A stretch of DNA of 64,000 nt from JABGPL01 sp964387885. GTDB lineage: Bacteria > Electryoneota > AABM5-125-24 > Hatepunaeales > Hatepunaeaceae. The notes below the pieces were generated by a model. That model ran no database searches, had not been told where the DNA came from, and worked only from the letters and a program-made list of their open reading frames with translations. This document shows, one piece after another, positions 35,467 through 44,850 of this stretch. A program made the translations under genes and the position numbers. Position 1 is the first letter of the stretch. Every line of letters begins with the position of its first letter. The stretch lies in assembly GCA_964387885.1 (NCBI GenBank), contig CAYLYZ010000009.1, positions 1 to 64,000 on the forward strand, written 5' to 3'.

Positions 35467-37968
35467 ATGCCCGATAAAAAACTGTTTCTTGTCTGCAATG
35501 CCCATCTTGATCCCGTTTGGTTGTGGGAATGGGAGGAGGGATTGGCAGAGACAATTTCAACTTTTCGCACTGCCGCTGAGCTCTGTGATGAGTTTGAAGG
35601 ATTTGTGTTCTGCCACAACGAAGCTCTTCTTTACAAATGGATTGAGGAGTATGAACCGACACTGTTTGGGAAGATCCGAAGCCAGGTCGGACGCGGAAAA
35701 TGGCATATCATGGGCGGGTGGTATCTGCAGCCCGATTGTAACGTACTCTCAGGCGAATCGTTTGTCAGGCAGATAATCGTTGGGAAACAGTACTTTATTG
35801 ACAAGTTTAACCGCGAACCGAAAACAGCGATTAACTTCGATCCTTTCGGTCACTCACGTGGTTTGGTGCAAATACTAAAGAAGTCCGGCTACACATCTTA
35901 TCTATTCTGTCGCCCGGATGAGAAATTTTACCACCTCGAAGGTACTGACTTCAAGTGGTTGGGTTATGATGGCTCTGAGATACTCGTTCACCGAGCAGAT
36001 GAACACTACAATTCGCCTAAAGGCAAAGCTCGGGCAAGAATTGAGAAATGGATTAAGGATAATCCCGATACCGAGACCGGGGTGCTACTCTGGGGGATTG
36101 GTAACCACGGTGGTGGTCCGTCCCGAATTGACCTGACGCAAATTGTAGATATCCAAAATGAGACATCCGAAATTGATATCGTTCATGGTACACCTGAAAA
36201 GTACTTTGATTGGCTTGCAGAGGATTGTGATAACCTGCCCGTAATTTCCAACAGTCTGAATCCCTGGGCTGTCGGTTGTTACACCTCAATGGCCCTGGTA
36301 AAACAGAAACATCGGCAGATAGAAAACAGCTATTTTCAAGCAGAAAAGATGCTGACTCAATCAGCCCTACAGAGTCTGGTGGAATTTCCCCGTGAAGAAC
36401 TTAAAACCGCCCTCGAAGATATGCTGTTCTGTGAATTCCATGATATACTGCCCGGTTCTTCCATCCCGGAAGTAGAAGCGTATGCAGTACAACGACTCGA
36501 CCACGGCCTGGAGATATTATCCAGGCTCAAAACAAAAGCCTTCTTCAGCCTTCTCAGCGGTCAACCGAAAGCTGAGACAGGTGAGTTTCCTTTATGTGTC
36601 TATAATCCGCACCCTTTCGATATTGAGGAGACTGTCGTTTGCGAATTCCAACCTCCCGAACCGAATTTCAATAAGGACGTTTATCTGTATCCGGAGCTGA
36701 AAGATAGTGATGGAAATGAGCAAATAACACAGCTCGAAAAGGAAAGTAGCAACATTCGCGAGGATAACCGCAAACGGGTTGTATTCAAGACTAAGCTGAA
36801 AGCATCATCAATGAATCGTTTCTCCTGTTATCTGAAAGAGGGGAATGTTCCGGAAGAAAAATCCGCTCCGGAGGACACAACCCATTTCGAGTTTAGAAAC
36901 GAAACTTGCGAGATTTCAATAAGTCGCGAAACCGGATTGATTGATCTCTATCGTGTGAAGGGTGTTGAAATACTCGGTGAAATGTCCTGTAATCCACTTG
37001 TTATCAAAGATTATGCTGATCCATGGGGGATGAGAGTTCGTGCTTTCAGAAACGTCAAGGGCACTTTCGTACTGATGACAGAGAAAGAGAGTGCTGAGTT
37101 CGCCGGTTTAGGAATTCCAAAACTCGAACCGGTTCACATAATAGAAGACGGGCAAATCCGGACAATAGTCGAAGCGCTGTTTAAATACAATTATTCGACG
37201 CTCTGTATGAGGTATATAATCCCCAAATCAGGCTCCGAGATCGAAATCGATGTTAAAATCTACTGGTTTGAGAAAGACAAAATGCTGAAGCTTGCCTTCC
37301 CAACATTACTCCACAACAGTAAATGCCAGGGACAGGTTGCCTATGGTGTCGAAGAATTCGAACGTGAGGGTGAAGAGTTGGTCGCTCAGAAATGGGTTTC
37401 AGTAGTATCGAAAGAACAGAATCAGGCGTTGACCATTATCAACGACTGCATTCACGGATTGGACTTCGAATCAGGAGAGCTTCGGTTGTCGCTACTGCGT
37501 TCACCTGCATATTCGGGACATCCTGTCAAAGGCAAGCCATTTATAACCCCACAGGACAGGTTCGAACCTCGCATTGACCAGGGTGAAAGGAACTTCAAAT
37601 TCTGGATGAATGGAGGACCAATAAAAGAAAGATTAGAACTCATAGACCGTGAAGCCCTTGTCAGAAATGAGCCACCGATGAACCTGTGTTGCTTCCCGTC
37701 CGGGGAGGGTGAACTGGCTGTGCCCGGTGTGATACTGTCTGATGAAGTAGTCCAGATCAGTGCTTTGAAAATCGCTGAGAAGAACAAATGGCTAATAATA
37801 CGCCTGTTTGAACCTACCGGAAAACCGCGAAAGACAACAGTGAAAACCCCTCATCTCGACATGGAGTTCGAAGTCAAACTCGGAGGATTCGAGATTAAAA
37901 CCATCGGTATTGAAACTCACGGCAAAACCCACTTCGAACTCGACCTGCTCGAGAGGAGGATAGATTGA
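35467..37968 (+). CDS. Alpha-mannosidase, glycoside hydrolase family 38
   Basis: 833 residues from ATG 35467 with AAAGGA upstream. The zinc-binding start motif NAHLDPVWLW (His13, Asp15) sits at its usual position near the N-terminus only with this start. INFDPFGHS holds the nucleophile Asp, and CEFHDILPGSSI gives a further zinc His. The middle helical bundle and C-terminal beta-sandwich domains are present to about residue 833. It cleaves alpha-mannosides with retention of configuration. There is no signal peptide, so it acts in the cytoplasm on imported oligosaccharides. The stop overlaps the next start by four bases (TTGA), so the two genes are coupled. Confidence 0.93.
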   Translation: MPDKKLFLVCNAHLDPVWLWEWEEGLAETISTFRTAAELCDEFEGFVFCHNEALLYKWIEEYEPTLFGKIRSQVGRGKWHIMGGWYLQPDCNVLSGESFVRQIIVGKQYFIDKFNREPKTAINFDPFGHSRGLVQILKKSGYTSYLFCRPDEKFYHLEGTDFKWLGYDGSEILVHRADEHYNSPKGKARARIEKWIKDNPDTETGVLLWGIGNHGGGPSRIDLTQIVDIQNETSEIDIVHGTPEKYFDWLAEDCDNLPVISNSLNPWAVGCYTSMALVKQKHRQIENSYFQAEKMLTQSALQSLVEFPREELKTALEDMLFCEFHDILPGSSIPEVEAYAVQRLDHGLEILSRLKTKAFFSLLSGQPKAETGEFPLCVYNPHPFDIEETVVCEFQPPEPNFNKDVYLYPELKDSDGNEQITQLEKESSNIREDNRKRVVFKTKLKASSMNRFSCYLKEGNVPEEKSAPEDTTHFEFRNETCEISISRETGLIDLYRVKGVEILGEMSCNPLVIKDYADPWGMRVRAFRNVKGTFVLMTEKESAEFAGLGIPKLEPVHIIEDGQIRTIVEALFKYNYSTLCMRYIIPKSGSEIEIDVKIYWFEKDKMLKLAFPTLLHNSKCQGQVAYGVEEFEREGEELVAQKWVSVVSKEQNQALTIINDCIHGLDFESGELRLSLLRSPAYSGHPVKGKPFITPQDRFEPRIDQGERNFKFWMNGGPIKERLELIDREALVRNEPPMNLCCFPSGEGELAVPGVILSDEVVQISALKIAEKNKWLIIRLFEPTGKPRKTTVKTPHLDMEFEVKLGGFEIKTIGIETHGKTHFELDLLERRID

Positions 37969-39113
37969 GCACGGACACTAAACCGGTTTCCGTTCTGATA
38001 GTCGGGATCGGTGGTTATGGGTATTATTACCTGAAAACTCTACTCGAAGGAATTCCCGAGACAAAAGCAAAACTTTGCGGAGTTGTCGATCCTTTTGCCG
38101 AGAAATCCGGGTTATTTCCTGAAGTTAAAAAGAGGGATGTCCCAATATATGCTGAGATCGAGGATTATTACAGAGCTGGACACACAGCAGATCTGGTGGT
38201 TATCTCCTCACCCATACAGTTTCACGTCCCCCAAAGCTGCGTAGCACTGAAAAATGGCAGCAATGTCCTGTGCGACAAACCACTCAGTGCTACAGTTGAA
38301 GAAGCCGATGAATTAATTCGAGTTCGTGACGAATCAGGCAAATGGGTGATGATCGGTTATCAATGGTCATATTCAACTGCTATTCAGAACTTGAAGCGAG
38401 ACATACTCAGAGGATTATTCGGAAAACCAGAAAAATTCAAGGCATTATGCCTTTGGCCACGTGATGACACTTATTACAACCGCAACAATTGGGCAGGGAA
38501 AATAAAGGATTCTGAAGGCAGGTGGATTCTCGACAGCCCTGCCAATAACGCAATGGCACACTTCATTCACAATCTCTTTTATATGTCAGGGGATGACCAA
38601 TATTCAAGTTCAGGTCCGAAAGAAGTCTCCGCCGAGTTGTACAGGGTGAATCCGATTGAAACGTATGATACTGCAATTTGCAGAGTAATAACACATAATG
38701 ATGTTGAGCTTTTGTTTTACGGATCACACACAACTCAAAAAAATGTCAATCCGATTTTCAGGCTCGAGTTTGAAAACGCAGTTATCGACTTCGGGGAAAA
38801 CAGTGATACAATCAAAGTCAGTTTATGTAAAATGGAATCAAAAGAATATGGTTCTCCCGATGACGACCTTCAATTTAAAAAACTATTTGATGCTGTTGAA
38901 TGTGTGAGACATCCCAGCCCTATTGTATGCAGCCCCGAAGCAGCCAGATCTCAGACATTATGCATAAATGCAATGCAGGAATTTCTCCCCGAAGCGTCAG
39001 CTCTTCCTGAATCTAAAATCCACAGAGATGAAAAGGAAAAAAGGTGGTGGGTGGAGGGATTGGATGATTTGCTATTGGACTGTTATCAGAAAGGTATTCT
39101 TCCCGGAAAGTAG
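37965..39113 (+). CDS. Gfo/Idh/MocA-family NAD(P)-dependent sugar dehydrogenase
   Basis: 382 residues. The N-terminal Rossmann domain has VGIGGYGYYYLKTLL and the conserved lysine in CDKPLSATVEEAD (usual EKP replaced by DKP). The C-terminal half is the alpha/beta substrate domain of the family, with YNRNNWAGK and NAMAHFIHN, where His may act in catalysis. The start is TTG at 37965, overlapping the mannosidase stop, with GAGAGGAGG ideally placed before it. It probably oxidises or reduces a sugar or sugar acid derived from mannosides. Its stop is followed at once by a composite repeat. Confidence 0.88.
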   Translation: MSTDTKPVSVLIVGIGGYGYYYLKTLLEGIPETKAKLCGVVDPFAEKSGLFPEVKKRDVPIYAEIEDYYRAGHTADLVVISSPIQFHVPQSCVALKNGSNVLCDKPLSATVEEADELIRVRDESGKWVMIGYQWSYSTAIQNLKRDILRGLFGKPEKFKALCLWPRDDTYYNRNNWAGKIKDSEGRWILDSPANNAMAHFIHNLFYMSGDDQYSSSGPKEVSAELYRVNPIETYDTAICRVITHNDVELLFYGSHTTQKNVNPIFRLEFENAVIDFGENSDTIKVSLCKMESKEYGSPDDDLQFKKLFDAVECVRHPSPIVCSPEAARSQTLCINAMQEFLPEASALPESKIHRDEKEKRWWVEGLDDLLLDCYQKGILPGK

Positions 39114-39139
39114 CACATGCCTCCGTGCGTGTGTGGTAG

Positions 39140-39407
39140 CCGTGTGGCTTGGGCTACTTCGTTGCCCAAGTATCTTTACAACGCGAAATTCATCCTTGAG
39201 CACAGACGGATTCAAGACAAATATGTCAAGTAAGGACAGACAATAAGTGCGATGGATTTTGGTCACTTGTGTCTGGTAAGGAAACCCGGGTAATAAATAA
39301 CCCGGGCCACACACCGCTGCAACGATCGGTCCGTAGGGCGGTATAAGATACCGCCGAACCTTTGTAATATCATGATTTCTGTCGGAAAAAGTTTCCGACC
39401 TACGAGA
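39140..39407. repeat. Composite palindromic repeat, copy A
   Basis: Four hairpins occur in order: CTTGGGC/GCCCAAG (39148-39170), CCCGGGT.../...ACCCGGG (about 39285-39306), GGCGGTAT/ATACCGCC with loop AAG (39337-39355), and GTCGGAAA/TTTCCGAC with loop AAG (39381-39399). It starts 26 bases after the dehydrogenase stop. Copy B with the same order lies just beyond the next gene. Confidence 0.85.
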
Positions 39408-39509
39408 CTCTATTTATAATTTGCAAATTTGCTCGAATTCATTATATTATAACATTGACTTTGTGACACATGCATTTTATTAGATATCATTTCACGGCGT
39501 AGAATTATC
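39408..39509. promoter_or_regulatory. Likely promoter region of the second LVIVD gene
   Basis: The 102 bases between the repeat and the start are strongly A/T-rich. They must hold the promoter if the composite repeat ends the previous transcript; no boxes can be assigned confidently. Confidence 0.3.
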
Positions 39510-42125
39510 ATGACTAAAACAAAAACCTCCATTTACCGCAGCATGTTTTTTACAAGGCTATTTGTCTGTTGCCTTGTAATCCTCCTTACTACAACCTTTT
39601 CCTATTCCCAAAACACCCCCGGCATCGAGCTGGTATCAGAGCCTCTTGTGACGGGTTATGGAAGTGATGTCAAGATTGTCGGCTCAAATATCTTCTTCTC
39701 AAACCGTTACGGTGTGGTAATTTACTCCTTTGATACAGAGAATCCGGAACAACCACCCGTCGAGGTCAGCCATTTTTCCACTCCTGGATTATCGGGTGGC
39801 TTATGGATTGAGGATACACTAATGTATCTCTGTGATGACTATACCGGTTTGAGGATTTACGATATATCGGACTTAAGCAATGTTGTGGAGCTTAGTGTCT
39901 GCGCTGATGCTCGGGGTGCAAGAAATGTGAAGGTTCGAGATAATCTCGCCTACGTCATCCGCTCAAGATATGGATTCTATATTGTAGATGTCGAGAACCC
40001 TTTTAATCCGGAAGTTATTGGAGAATGGCGAAGCCCTGGTATGCATATGTCTATTCAGGGAAGGAGTTTCGAAATAAAAGATGATCTCCTTTTTTGCGGT
40101 TTTAATCATTTTTCGCACTCTCTTGCGGTATTTAACATCTCCGATCCCACCAACCCGGAATTTATGTTTGAATATGAGGAAATCGAGTTTTATGATTTCT
40201 GCATTGTGGATGATATCCTGTTCATGACAGATAATGATCGTCTATACGGTGCAATATATAGTTTGTCAATCGAAAACTTGGATAATATCCATGTTATTGA
40301 TGAGATTAGAGGAAATAATGAGTGTTACATAAACGGCCCAATTCATTATGAGAACGGATTTCTTTACAATCATTGGTCGGGTGTGAAAATTTATGATGTC
40401 AGAGATCCGGAAAATATGGTTCAAATCTCCCGTATTGGGAGAAGAATTCCACCATCAAACGAAGTTCCTTCGGTTGTAATGGGTGATTTTGTTTTTGGGT
40501 GTGCCAAATGGCATGGTTTATTTGTTATTGATTTCAGCGACATTGATGAACCGGAGATCATTCACTCATCTCTTTCTCACGGCAGACCTATCAGTACTTG
40601 CAAACAGGGCAATTACCTCTATGTTGTAGATGGCGTCAGTTCGGATCATACAATAAGACATTCAAGTCAGTTCAGAGTATTTTCGATTGAGGACATATTT
40701 AATCCGGTTCAAGTGTCCGTTTTTGATTATCCGGATCGAGATTTATCGCTCATCTCGGTTGACGGTAATTATGCATATTTAGTTCCCGGACAGGGTGGTA
40801 GGGTCACTGAGCTAATAGTTTTTAATATTGAAGACAGTGAAAACCCTGAGTTAATTGCAACTATAGATTGCGCTGGTCTTGATATGTTACTGGTTGATGA
40901 CATGTTGTATATTAGTCGTGGGTCAACAGTGCTGATAATATCAGTTGCAGATCCTGAAAATCCATTTCGACTCCCATTATTTATAATTGAAGAACATTAT
41001 GATGACCGTTATCGTGCCAATAGCATTGCGATATCTGGTGATTTGATGTACACCCCCGGTTCAATACCTCTCGGTGAGGGTAATAGCTGGGAACAGGGTC
41101 TAACAATCTGGGATAAATCCGACCTGAATAATATTCAATTAGTTGGGGAATGTGCCCTAAGAGTTAACAGTGCTCACCGGATCGCAATTTACAATAATTA
41201 TGTTTATATCACATCAAAGAACGGCGTGGATGGTTTGTCAATTGTCGATGTATCTGATGCTGCAAACCCACGTGAGGTTTTATTTATGGATGATATAATA
41301 TATGCGACGAATGTGAAGGTTTTCGATGACCTTTTGTTTGTACTGGAAATCTGCTACGGTGTGAAAATTTTCAGCCTTGAAAACCCGGCTCGTCCGGAAC
41401 TGATCGGGCAATACGACACACCATCATTGCTGATGAACATAGATGTTGACCTTGCAGAGGGCTATATGTATGTTGCGGAATATGATGACATTAGTATCTA
41501 CGACATTGCGCGTTTTACAGGATTGTGGGATGTAACATTGTCGGAGGAATCATATGACTACGGGGATGTACCGATTGACTCCACCGCATTGTGGACGGTT
41601 GTTGTGACAAATCGGGGTATGGAATCCGTTACAATCACAGGCAACACCATAGGTGATGGTGCTTTCACGGCAGATTTATTCGGAGTAAGAATATTAGAAC
41701 CAGGCACGGAAACGAACGTTGATATAAGATTCACCCCGCGTGTCGATTCTGCATATACAAGAACGATCACAATTTCTGCCGGAATACGCAACCTGGAAGT
41801 GAACCTCTCCGGCACCGGTATAAATATTAATGAGGTCAGTCACTCAGAGGATAATCTACCCCTGAAATTTGTCATTACCTCCATTATACCAAATCCATTT
41901 AATTCACAAACAACACTCAGTTTTAACCTTCCCAAAGCCGGAAATGTCCAAATGGATATCTTCGATATCAACGGACGCAAAGTCAAGACTCTGATAGATG
42001 GCTTCACAAATACTGGTTCACATAGCGTTAATTGGGAAGCACATGATATTTCGGCTGGATTGTACATAGTCAAGTTAACTGCTTCGGGAAAAAGTCATGC
42101 TCAGAAAATTGCGGTTCTGAAATAA
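39510..42125 (+). CDS. Secreted LVIVD-repeat propeller protein with C-terminal sorting domain
   Basis: 871 residues. The signal peptide MFFTRLFVCCLVILLTTTFS ends near YSQN. LVIVD-like repeats (pattern 'V.DNLAYV......G..I.DV.NP.NPE.IG') fill about residues 30-670. One choice-of-anchor domain (about 680-775) contains SYDYGDVPIDSTALW, and the sorting domain (about 790-871) has SIIPNPFNSQTTLSFNLP and ends HAQKIAVLK. The architecture matches the minus-strand protein at 2007-5762 but with one anchor domain and no repeat-derived insert. It is likely surface or secreted by a type IX-like system. The gene is flanked on both sides by the same composite repeat. Confidence 0.9.
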   Translation: MTKTKTSIYRSMFFTRLFVCCLVILLTTTFSYSQNTPGIELVSEPLVTGYGSDVKIVGSNIFFSNRYGVVIYSFDTENPEQPPVEVSHFSTPGLSGGLWIEDTLMYLCDDYTGLRIYDISDLSNVVELSVCADARGARNVKVRDNLAYVIRSRYGFYIVDVENPFNPEVIGEWRSPGMHMSIQGRSFEIKDDLLFCGFNHFSHSLAVFNISDPTNPEFMFEYEEIEFYDFCIVDDILFMTDNDRLYGAIYSLSIENLDNIHVIDEIRGNNECYINGPIHYENGFLYNHWSGVKIYDVRDPENMVQISRIGRRIPPSNEVPSVVMGDFVFGCAKWHGLFVIDFSDIDEPEIIHSSLSHGRPISTCKQGNYLYVVDGVSSDHTIRHSSQFRVFSIEDIFNPVQVSVFDYPDRDLSLISVDGNYAYLVPGQGGRVTELIVFNIEDSENPELIATIDCAGLDMLLVDDMLYISRGSTVLIISVADPENPFRLPLFIIEEHYDDRYRANSIAISGDLMYTPGSIPLGEGNSWEQGLTIWDKSDLNNIQLVGECALRVNSAHRIAIYNNYVYITSKNGVDGLSIVDVSDAANPREVLFMDDIIYATNVKVFDDLLFVLEICYGVKIFSLENPARPELIGQYDTPSLLMNIDVDLAEGYMYVAEYDDISIYDIARFTGLWDVTLSEESYDYGDVPIDSTALWTVVVTNRGMESVTITGNTIGDGAFTADLFGVRILEPGTETNVDIRFTPRVDSAYTRTITISAGIRNLEVNLSGTGININEVSHSEDNLPLKFVITSIIPNPFNSQTTLSFNLPKAGNVQMDIFDINGRKVKTLIDGFTNTGSHSVNWEAHDISAGLYIVKLTASGKSHAQKIAVLK

Positions 42126-42362
42126 CCGTGTGGCTTGGGCTACTTCGTTGCCCAAGTATCTTTACAAACATACTTCAGACAATAATTACAATGGATTCTA
42201 GTCACTTATATCAAGTAAGGACACCCGGGTAATGAATAACCCGGGCCACACCGACCGGGCAATCACACCAAATACCGCGACGGTTTCGTAGGGCGGCATC
42301 TTATGCCGCCGAACCTTTGCAATATCCCAATTTCCGTCGGAAAAAGTTTCCGACCTACGAGA
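42126..42362. repeat. Composite palindromic repeat, copy B
   Basis: Begins directly after the LVIVD stop codon and repeats the order of copy A: TTGGGC/GCCCAA hairpin, CCCGGGT hairpin, GGCGGCAT/ATGCCGCC with loop CTT (42292-42310), and GTCGGAAA/TTTCCGAC with loop AAG (42336-42354). Relative to copy A the third hairpin has a compensated base pair (T-A to C-G). It lies between convergent genes and may end both transcripts. Confidence 0.85.
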
Positions 42363-42367
42363 TTACG

Positions 42368-44473
42368 CTACTTAATACTAACCATCACCCACAACAGAAA
42401 TATAACAACCCCAACCAATGCCCAGCTCCCAAAAAAGCCAATATAATCCATCTTTCCGGGTTTCAAAATCTCCCAGCTTGATCCGGGCAGAATTTTATCT
42501 TTCTCGTACATTTCCGGATTGGCATATGCTGCTGCAAGTGCTTTCTGCTCAAGCTCGGGAGTATCCTGTACCGGCGTGTGCATTTTGGCAAAGAACCTGT
42601 CCAGCTCTGGTTTTATTACCGGTTTTGTTACGAACGATATCAGGAACAGCAGTACAAATGGGAACAGCGCATCAAAGTAAAAACGTGTTGCGACGAGCTG
42701 GGACTTGGCAAAGTCGGAGAAGTCTATCCCAAACCAGCTCAATACCCAGAGCTCAGCATGAAATCGCCCAATTCCGACTTTCGGAGAATTCGGATCTTTC
42801 GGATCGGTTCTGGCAACCTTGTCGAAATAGATTCCGACCGGTTCGATAATATGCTGTTTTTCTATGGCTTGCCCGACTGTCTGCGCGCGACCGGCTTCGA
42901 CGTCTTCTGCGAGTGCTTCGGTTGAAATTACTACCGTTTGAACGGATGTCTCTTTTGTGAATGACGGGTTGTTCTTTACAGCATCAATACCCTGGAACAC
43001 GTTGGGGATTACTGTGTAAATAAGGATGCAGATAAAGACCTGAATGATTACGGCTAATTTTGATACTCTTCGCCATAAAAATCCGAGCCAGATAGACGCT
43101 CCGAATATGGCTGGAACCGAAATGATATACTTGAACAATTCAAGCAGGTTATCCACGAACATTGCCACCCCAATCCCACCCAGTAGGGTAACTCCAATCG
43201 TAATTCGTCCAACGAATAGATAGTGTTGTTCAGATTTATCCGGGAAGAAAGGCTTATAGAGATTGCGGATAAAGAGTGCAGCATAAGATACGGAACTCGC
43301 ATCAAGGCTGGACATATTTGCTGCAAGAATTCCAACGAGCATCAATCCGATCGCACCGGGGATCAGAAGATCCTTGGACATGTATCCCCAAATCAGATCC
43401 GGATCATGCAGCTGTCCGGCATATATCCCGATCGCCAACAGTCCGGCTAACGCCCAGAAGATCATCAGGATTCGCTTGGTGAACATACCGACAATCATCC
43501 CAAACCTGGCGGTCATCTCGTTTTTTGCCGATCCTGCTGTCTGCATCCCGGCAGCAACAGCAACAATTGAAACCAGGTTTGCAATAACCATAGCAAGAAT
43601 TGTGTACCAGGCATACTCGCTCATTGTTGCCGAACCGAACAGCTCAAACATGTAATCGGGCACCGTTGCATGAAGTCCTGAGAAACCACCGACCTTGACA
43701 AGCCCGACAGGGATCAGGATTGCCGAGAAGATGATAATCAGAATCCCCTGTATAGAGTCTGTTATTGCTGCGGCTCGGAAACCTCCGAGCATTGTGTAAA
43801 TCCCAACTACTATCGCGTAAATAAAATAAAACCAGATCGGACTTGTGTAAGATGCGAAGGATTTCAACTCACCCAGTTTGCTCTTCTCATTCAGTTCTTC
43901 ATACCGACGTTGCTTTGTGGGAGTCAACCCATCTGACATCTCAGATTTCAGTTGTTTGAACTCGTGGAATTCTTCAATGCTTCTACGCTCTTCAATCGTG
44001 CATGCTTCGATTGTTTTAGGTGTCATAGCCATCATTGTTTTAGCTGCGACCATATAACCAACACCGCCACCGAGCAGTGAGAGCAACAGGATAAAGACAG
44101 CATAGCTGCCACCCAGGAACGGGCTTCGGAATCGCTCCGTGTAATAATCACCAATTGTGGTCAGACGCACTCTTCTAAAAAACAGGGTTGTAAACCAGTA
44201 GAAGGGAGTCAGGAACAGGACCAGGAATTGTATCCACATCCCACCGATTCCCTGTCGATAAATCTCCCTCGAAACCGCTACTGCCTGATCAGCATTTGTG
44301 GAGCAACCGAAATTGAGAAAAAATTGGTAGAACTTTCCGAGTTTGCGCCCGGCAAGGAAGAACTCATTTGTGTCATGTGTCCGGCTTGCAACCCTTTTAC
44401 CAAGCCAAAGGATTACCATTATATAGATTATAATGATGATTAAATCTATAACATGCATTCCCCAGATGTACAA
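42368..44473 (-). CDS. Sodium:solute symporter family transporter
   Basis: About 701 residues from TTG 44473, preferred because GGAGG lies eight bases upstream; a TTG at 44479 is too close and an ATG at 44458 too far. It is an SSS-family fold with about 13 membrane segments. VIDLIIIIIYIMVILWLGKRVAS is first, then DTNEFFLAGRKLG, TIGDYYTERFRSP, GGFRAAAITDSIQGILIIIFS and ANMSSLDASSVSYAALFIRN are typical. A charged loop of about 50 residues follows segment four, and another of about 100 before the last pair. It is likely a Na+-coupled importer of sugar or sugar acid serving the adjacent catabolic genes; the substrate is inferred only. Confidence 0.9.
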   Translation of the reverse strand: MYIWGMHVIDLIIIIIYIMVILWLGKRVASRTHDTNEFFLAGRKLGKFYQFFLNFGCSTNADQAVAVSREIYRQGIGGMWIQFLVLFLTPFYWFTTLFFRRVRLTTIGDYYTERFRSPFLGGSYAVFILLLSLLGGGVGYMVAAKTMMAMTPKTIEACTIEERRSIEEFHEFKQLKSEMSDGLTPTKQRRYEELNEKSKLGELKSFASYTSPIWFYFIYAIVVGIYTMLGGFRAAAITDSIQGILIIIFSAILIPVGLVKVGGFSGLHATVPDYMFELFGSATMSEYAWYTILAMVIANLVSIVAVAAGMQTAGSAKNEMTARFGMIVGMFTKRILMIFWALAGLLAIGIYAGQLHDPDLIWGYMSKDLLIPGAIGLMLVGILAANMSSLDASSVSYAALFIRNLYKPFFPDKSEQHYLFVGRITIGVTLLGGIGVAMFVDNLLELFKYIISVPAIFGASIWLGFLWRRVSKLAVIIQVFICILIYTVIPNVFQGIDAVKNNPSFTKETSVQTVVISTEALAEDVEAGRAQTVGQAIEKQHIIEPVGIYFDKVARTDPKDPNSPKVGIGRFHAELWVLSWFGIDFSDFAKSQLVATRFYFDALFPFVLLFLISFVTKPVIKPELDRFFAKMHTPVQDTPELEQKALAAAYANPEMYEKDKILPGSSWEILKPGKMDYIGFFGSWALVGVVIFLLWVMVSIK

Positions 44474-44850
44474 ATTCAAATCCTCCGGTAATCTAAGTTT
44501 AAATTATTAAATGACATAAATATTTTACCCTAACAAAGGGAAAAATGTCACACTAATATCTAAATGTTATTACATTAATCCGCAAGTAATCTACGCAATT
44601 AATAGGATATCAGGGCTAAATATATCCATTTTTGGGAGGTATTTTCTATATTTAAGAAAAGGTTGCTTTTTGTCTTGATTCTTTCAGATTATTAACATAT
44701 TTTGCATGACTGCAAGATATGCACACCATTGATTTTTTTTTACACTTTAATCGTGGTTTTCATGGATACGGACTTCATACATATTGGACATTATTAAAAC
44801 GAAGAAAACCACTTTTGTTGTTTCGGTAACAATGCTCATTTGGAATATCG
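44474..44850. other. Divergent intergenic region, no gene seen
   Basis: About 377 A/T-rich bases between the symporter and the lipoprotein, which diverge here, so both promoters should lie within it. A run of nine T (about 44733-44741) follows a weak TGCAT/ATGCA inverted repeat. None of the intergenic hairpin families occurs here. Confidence 0.4.
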
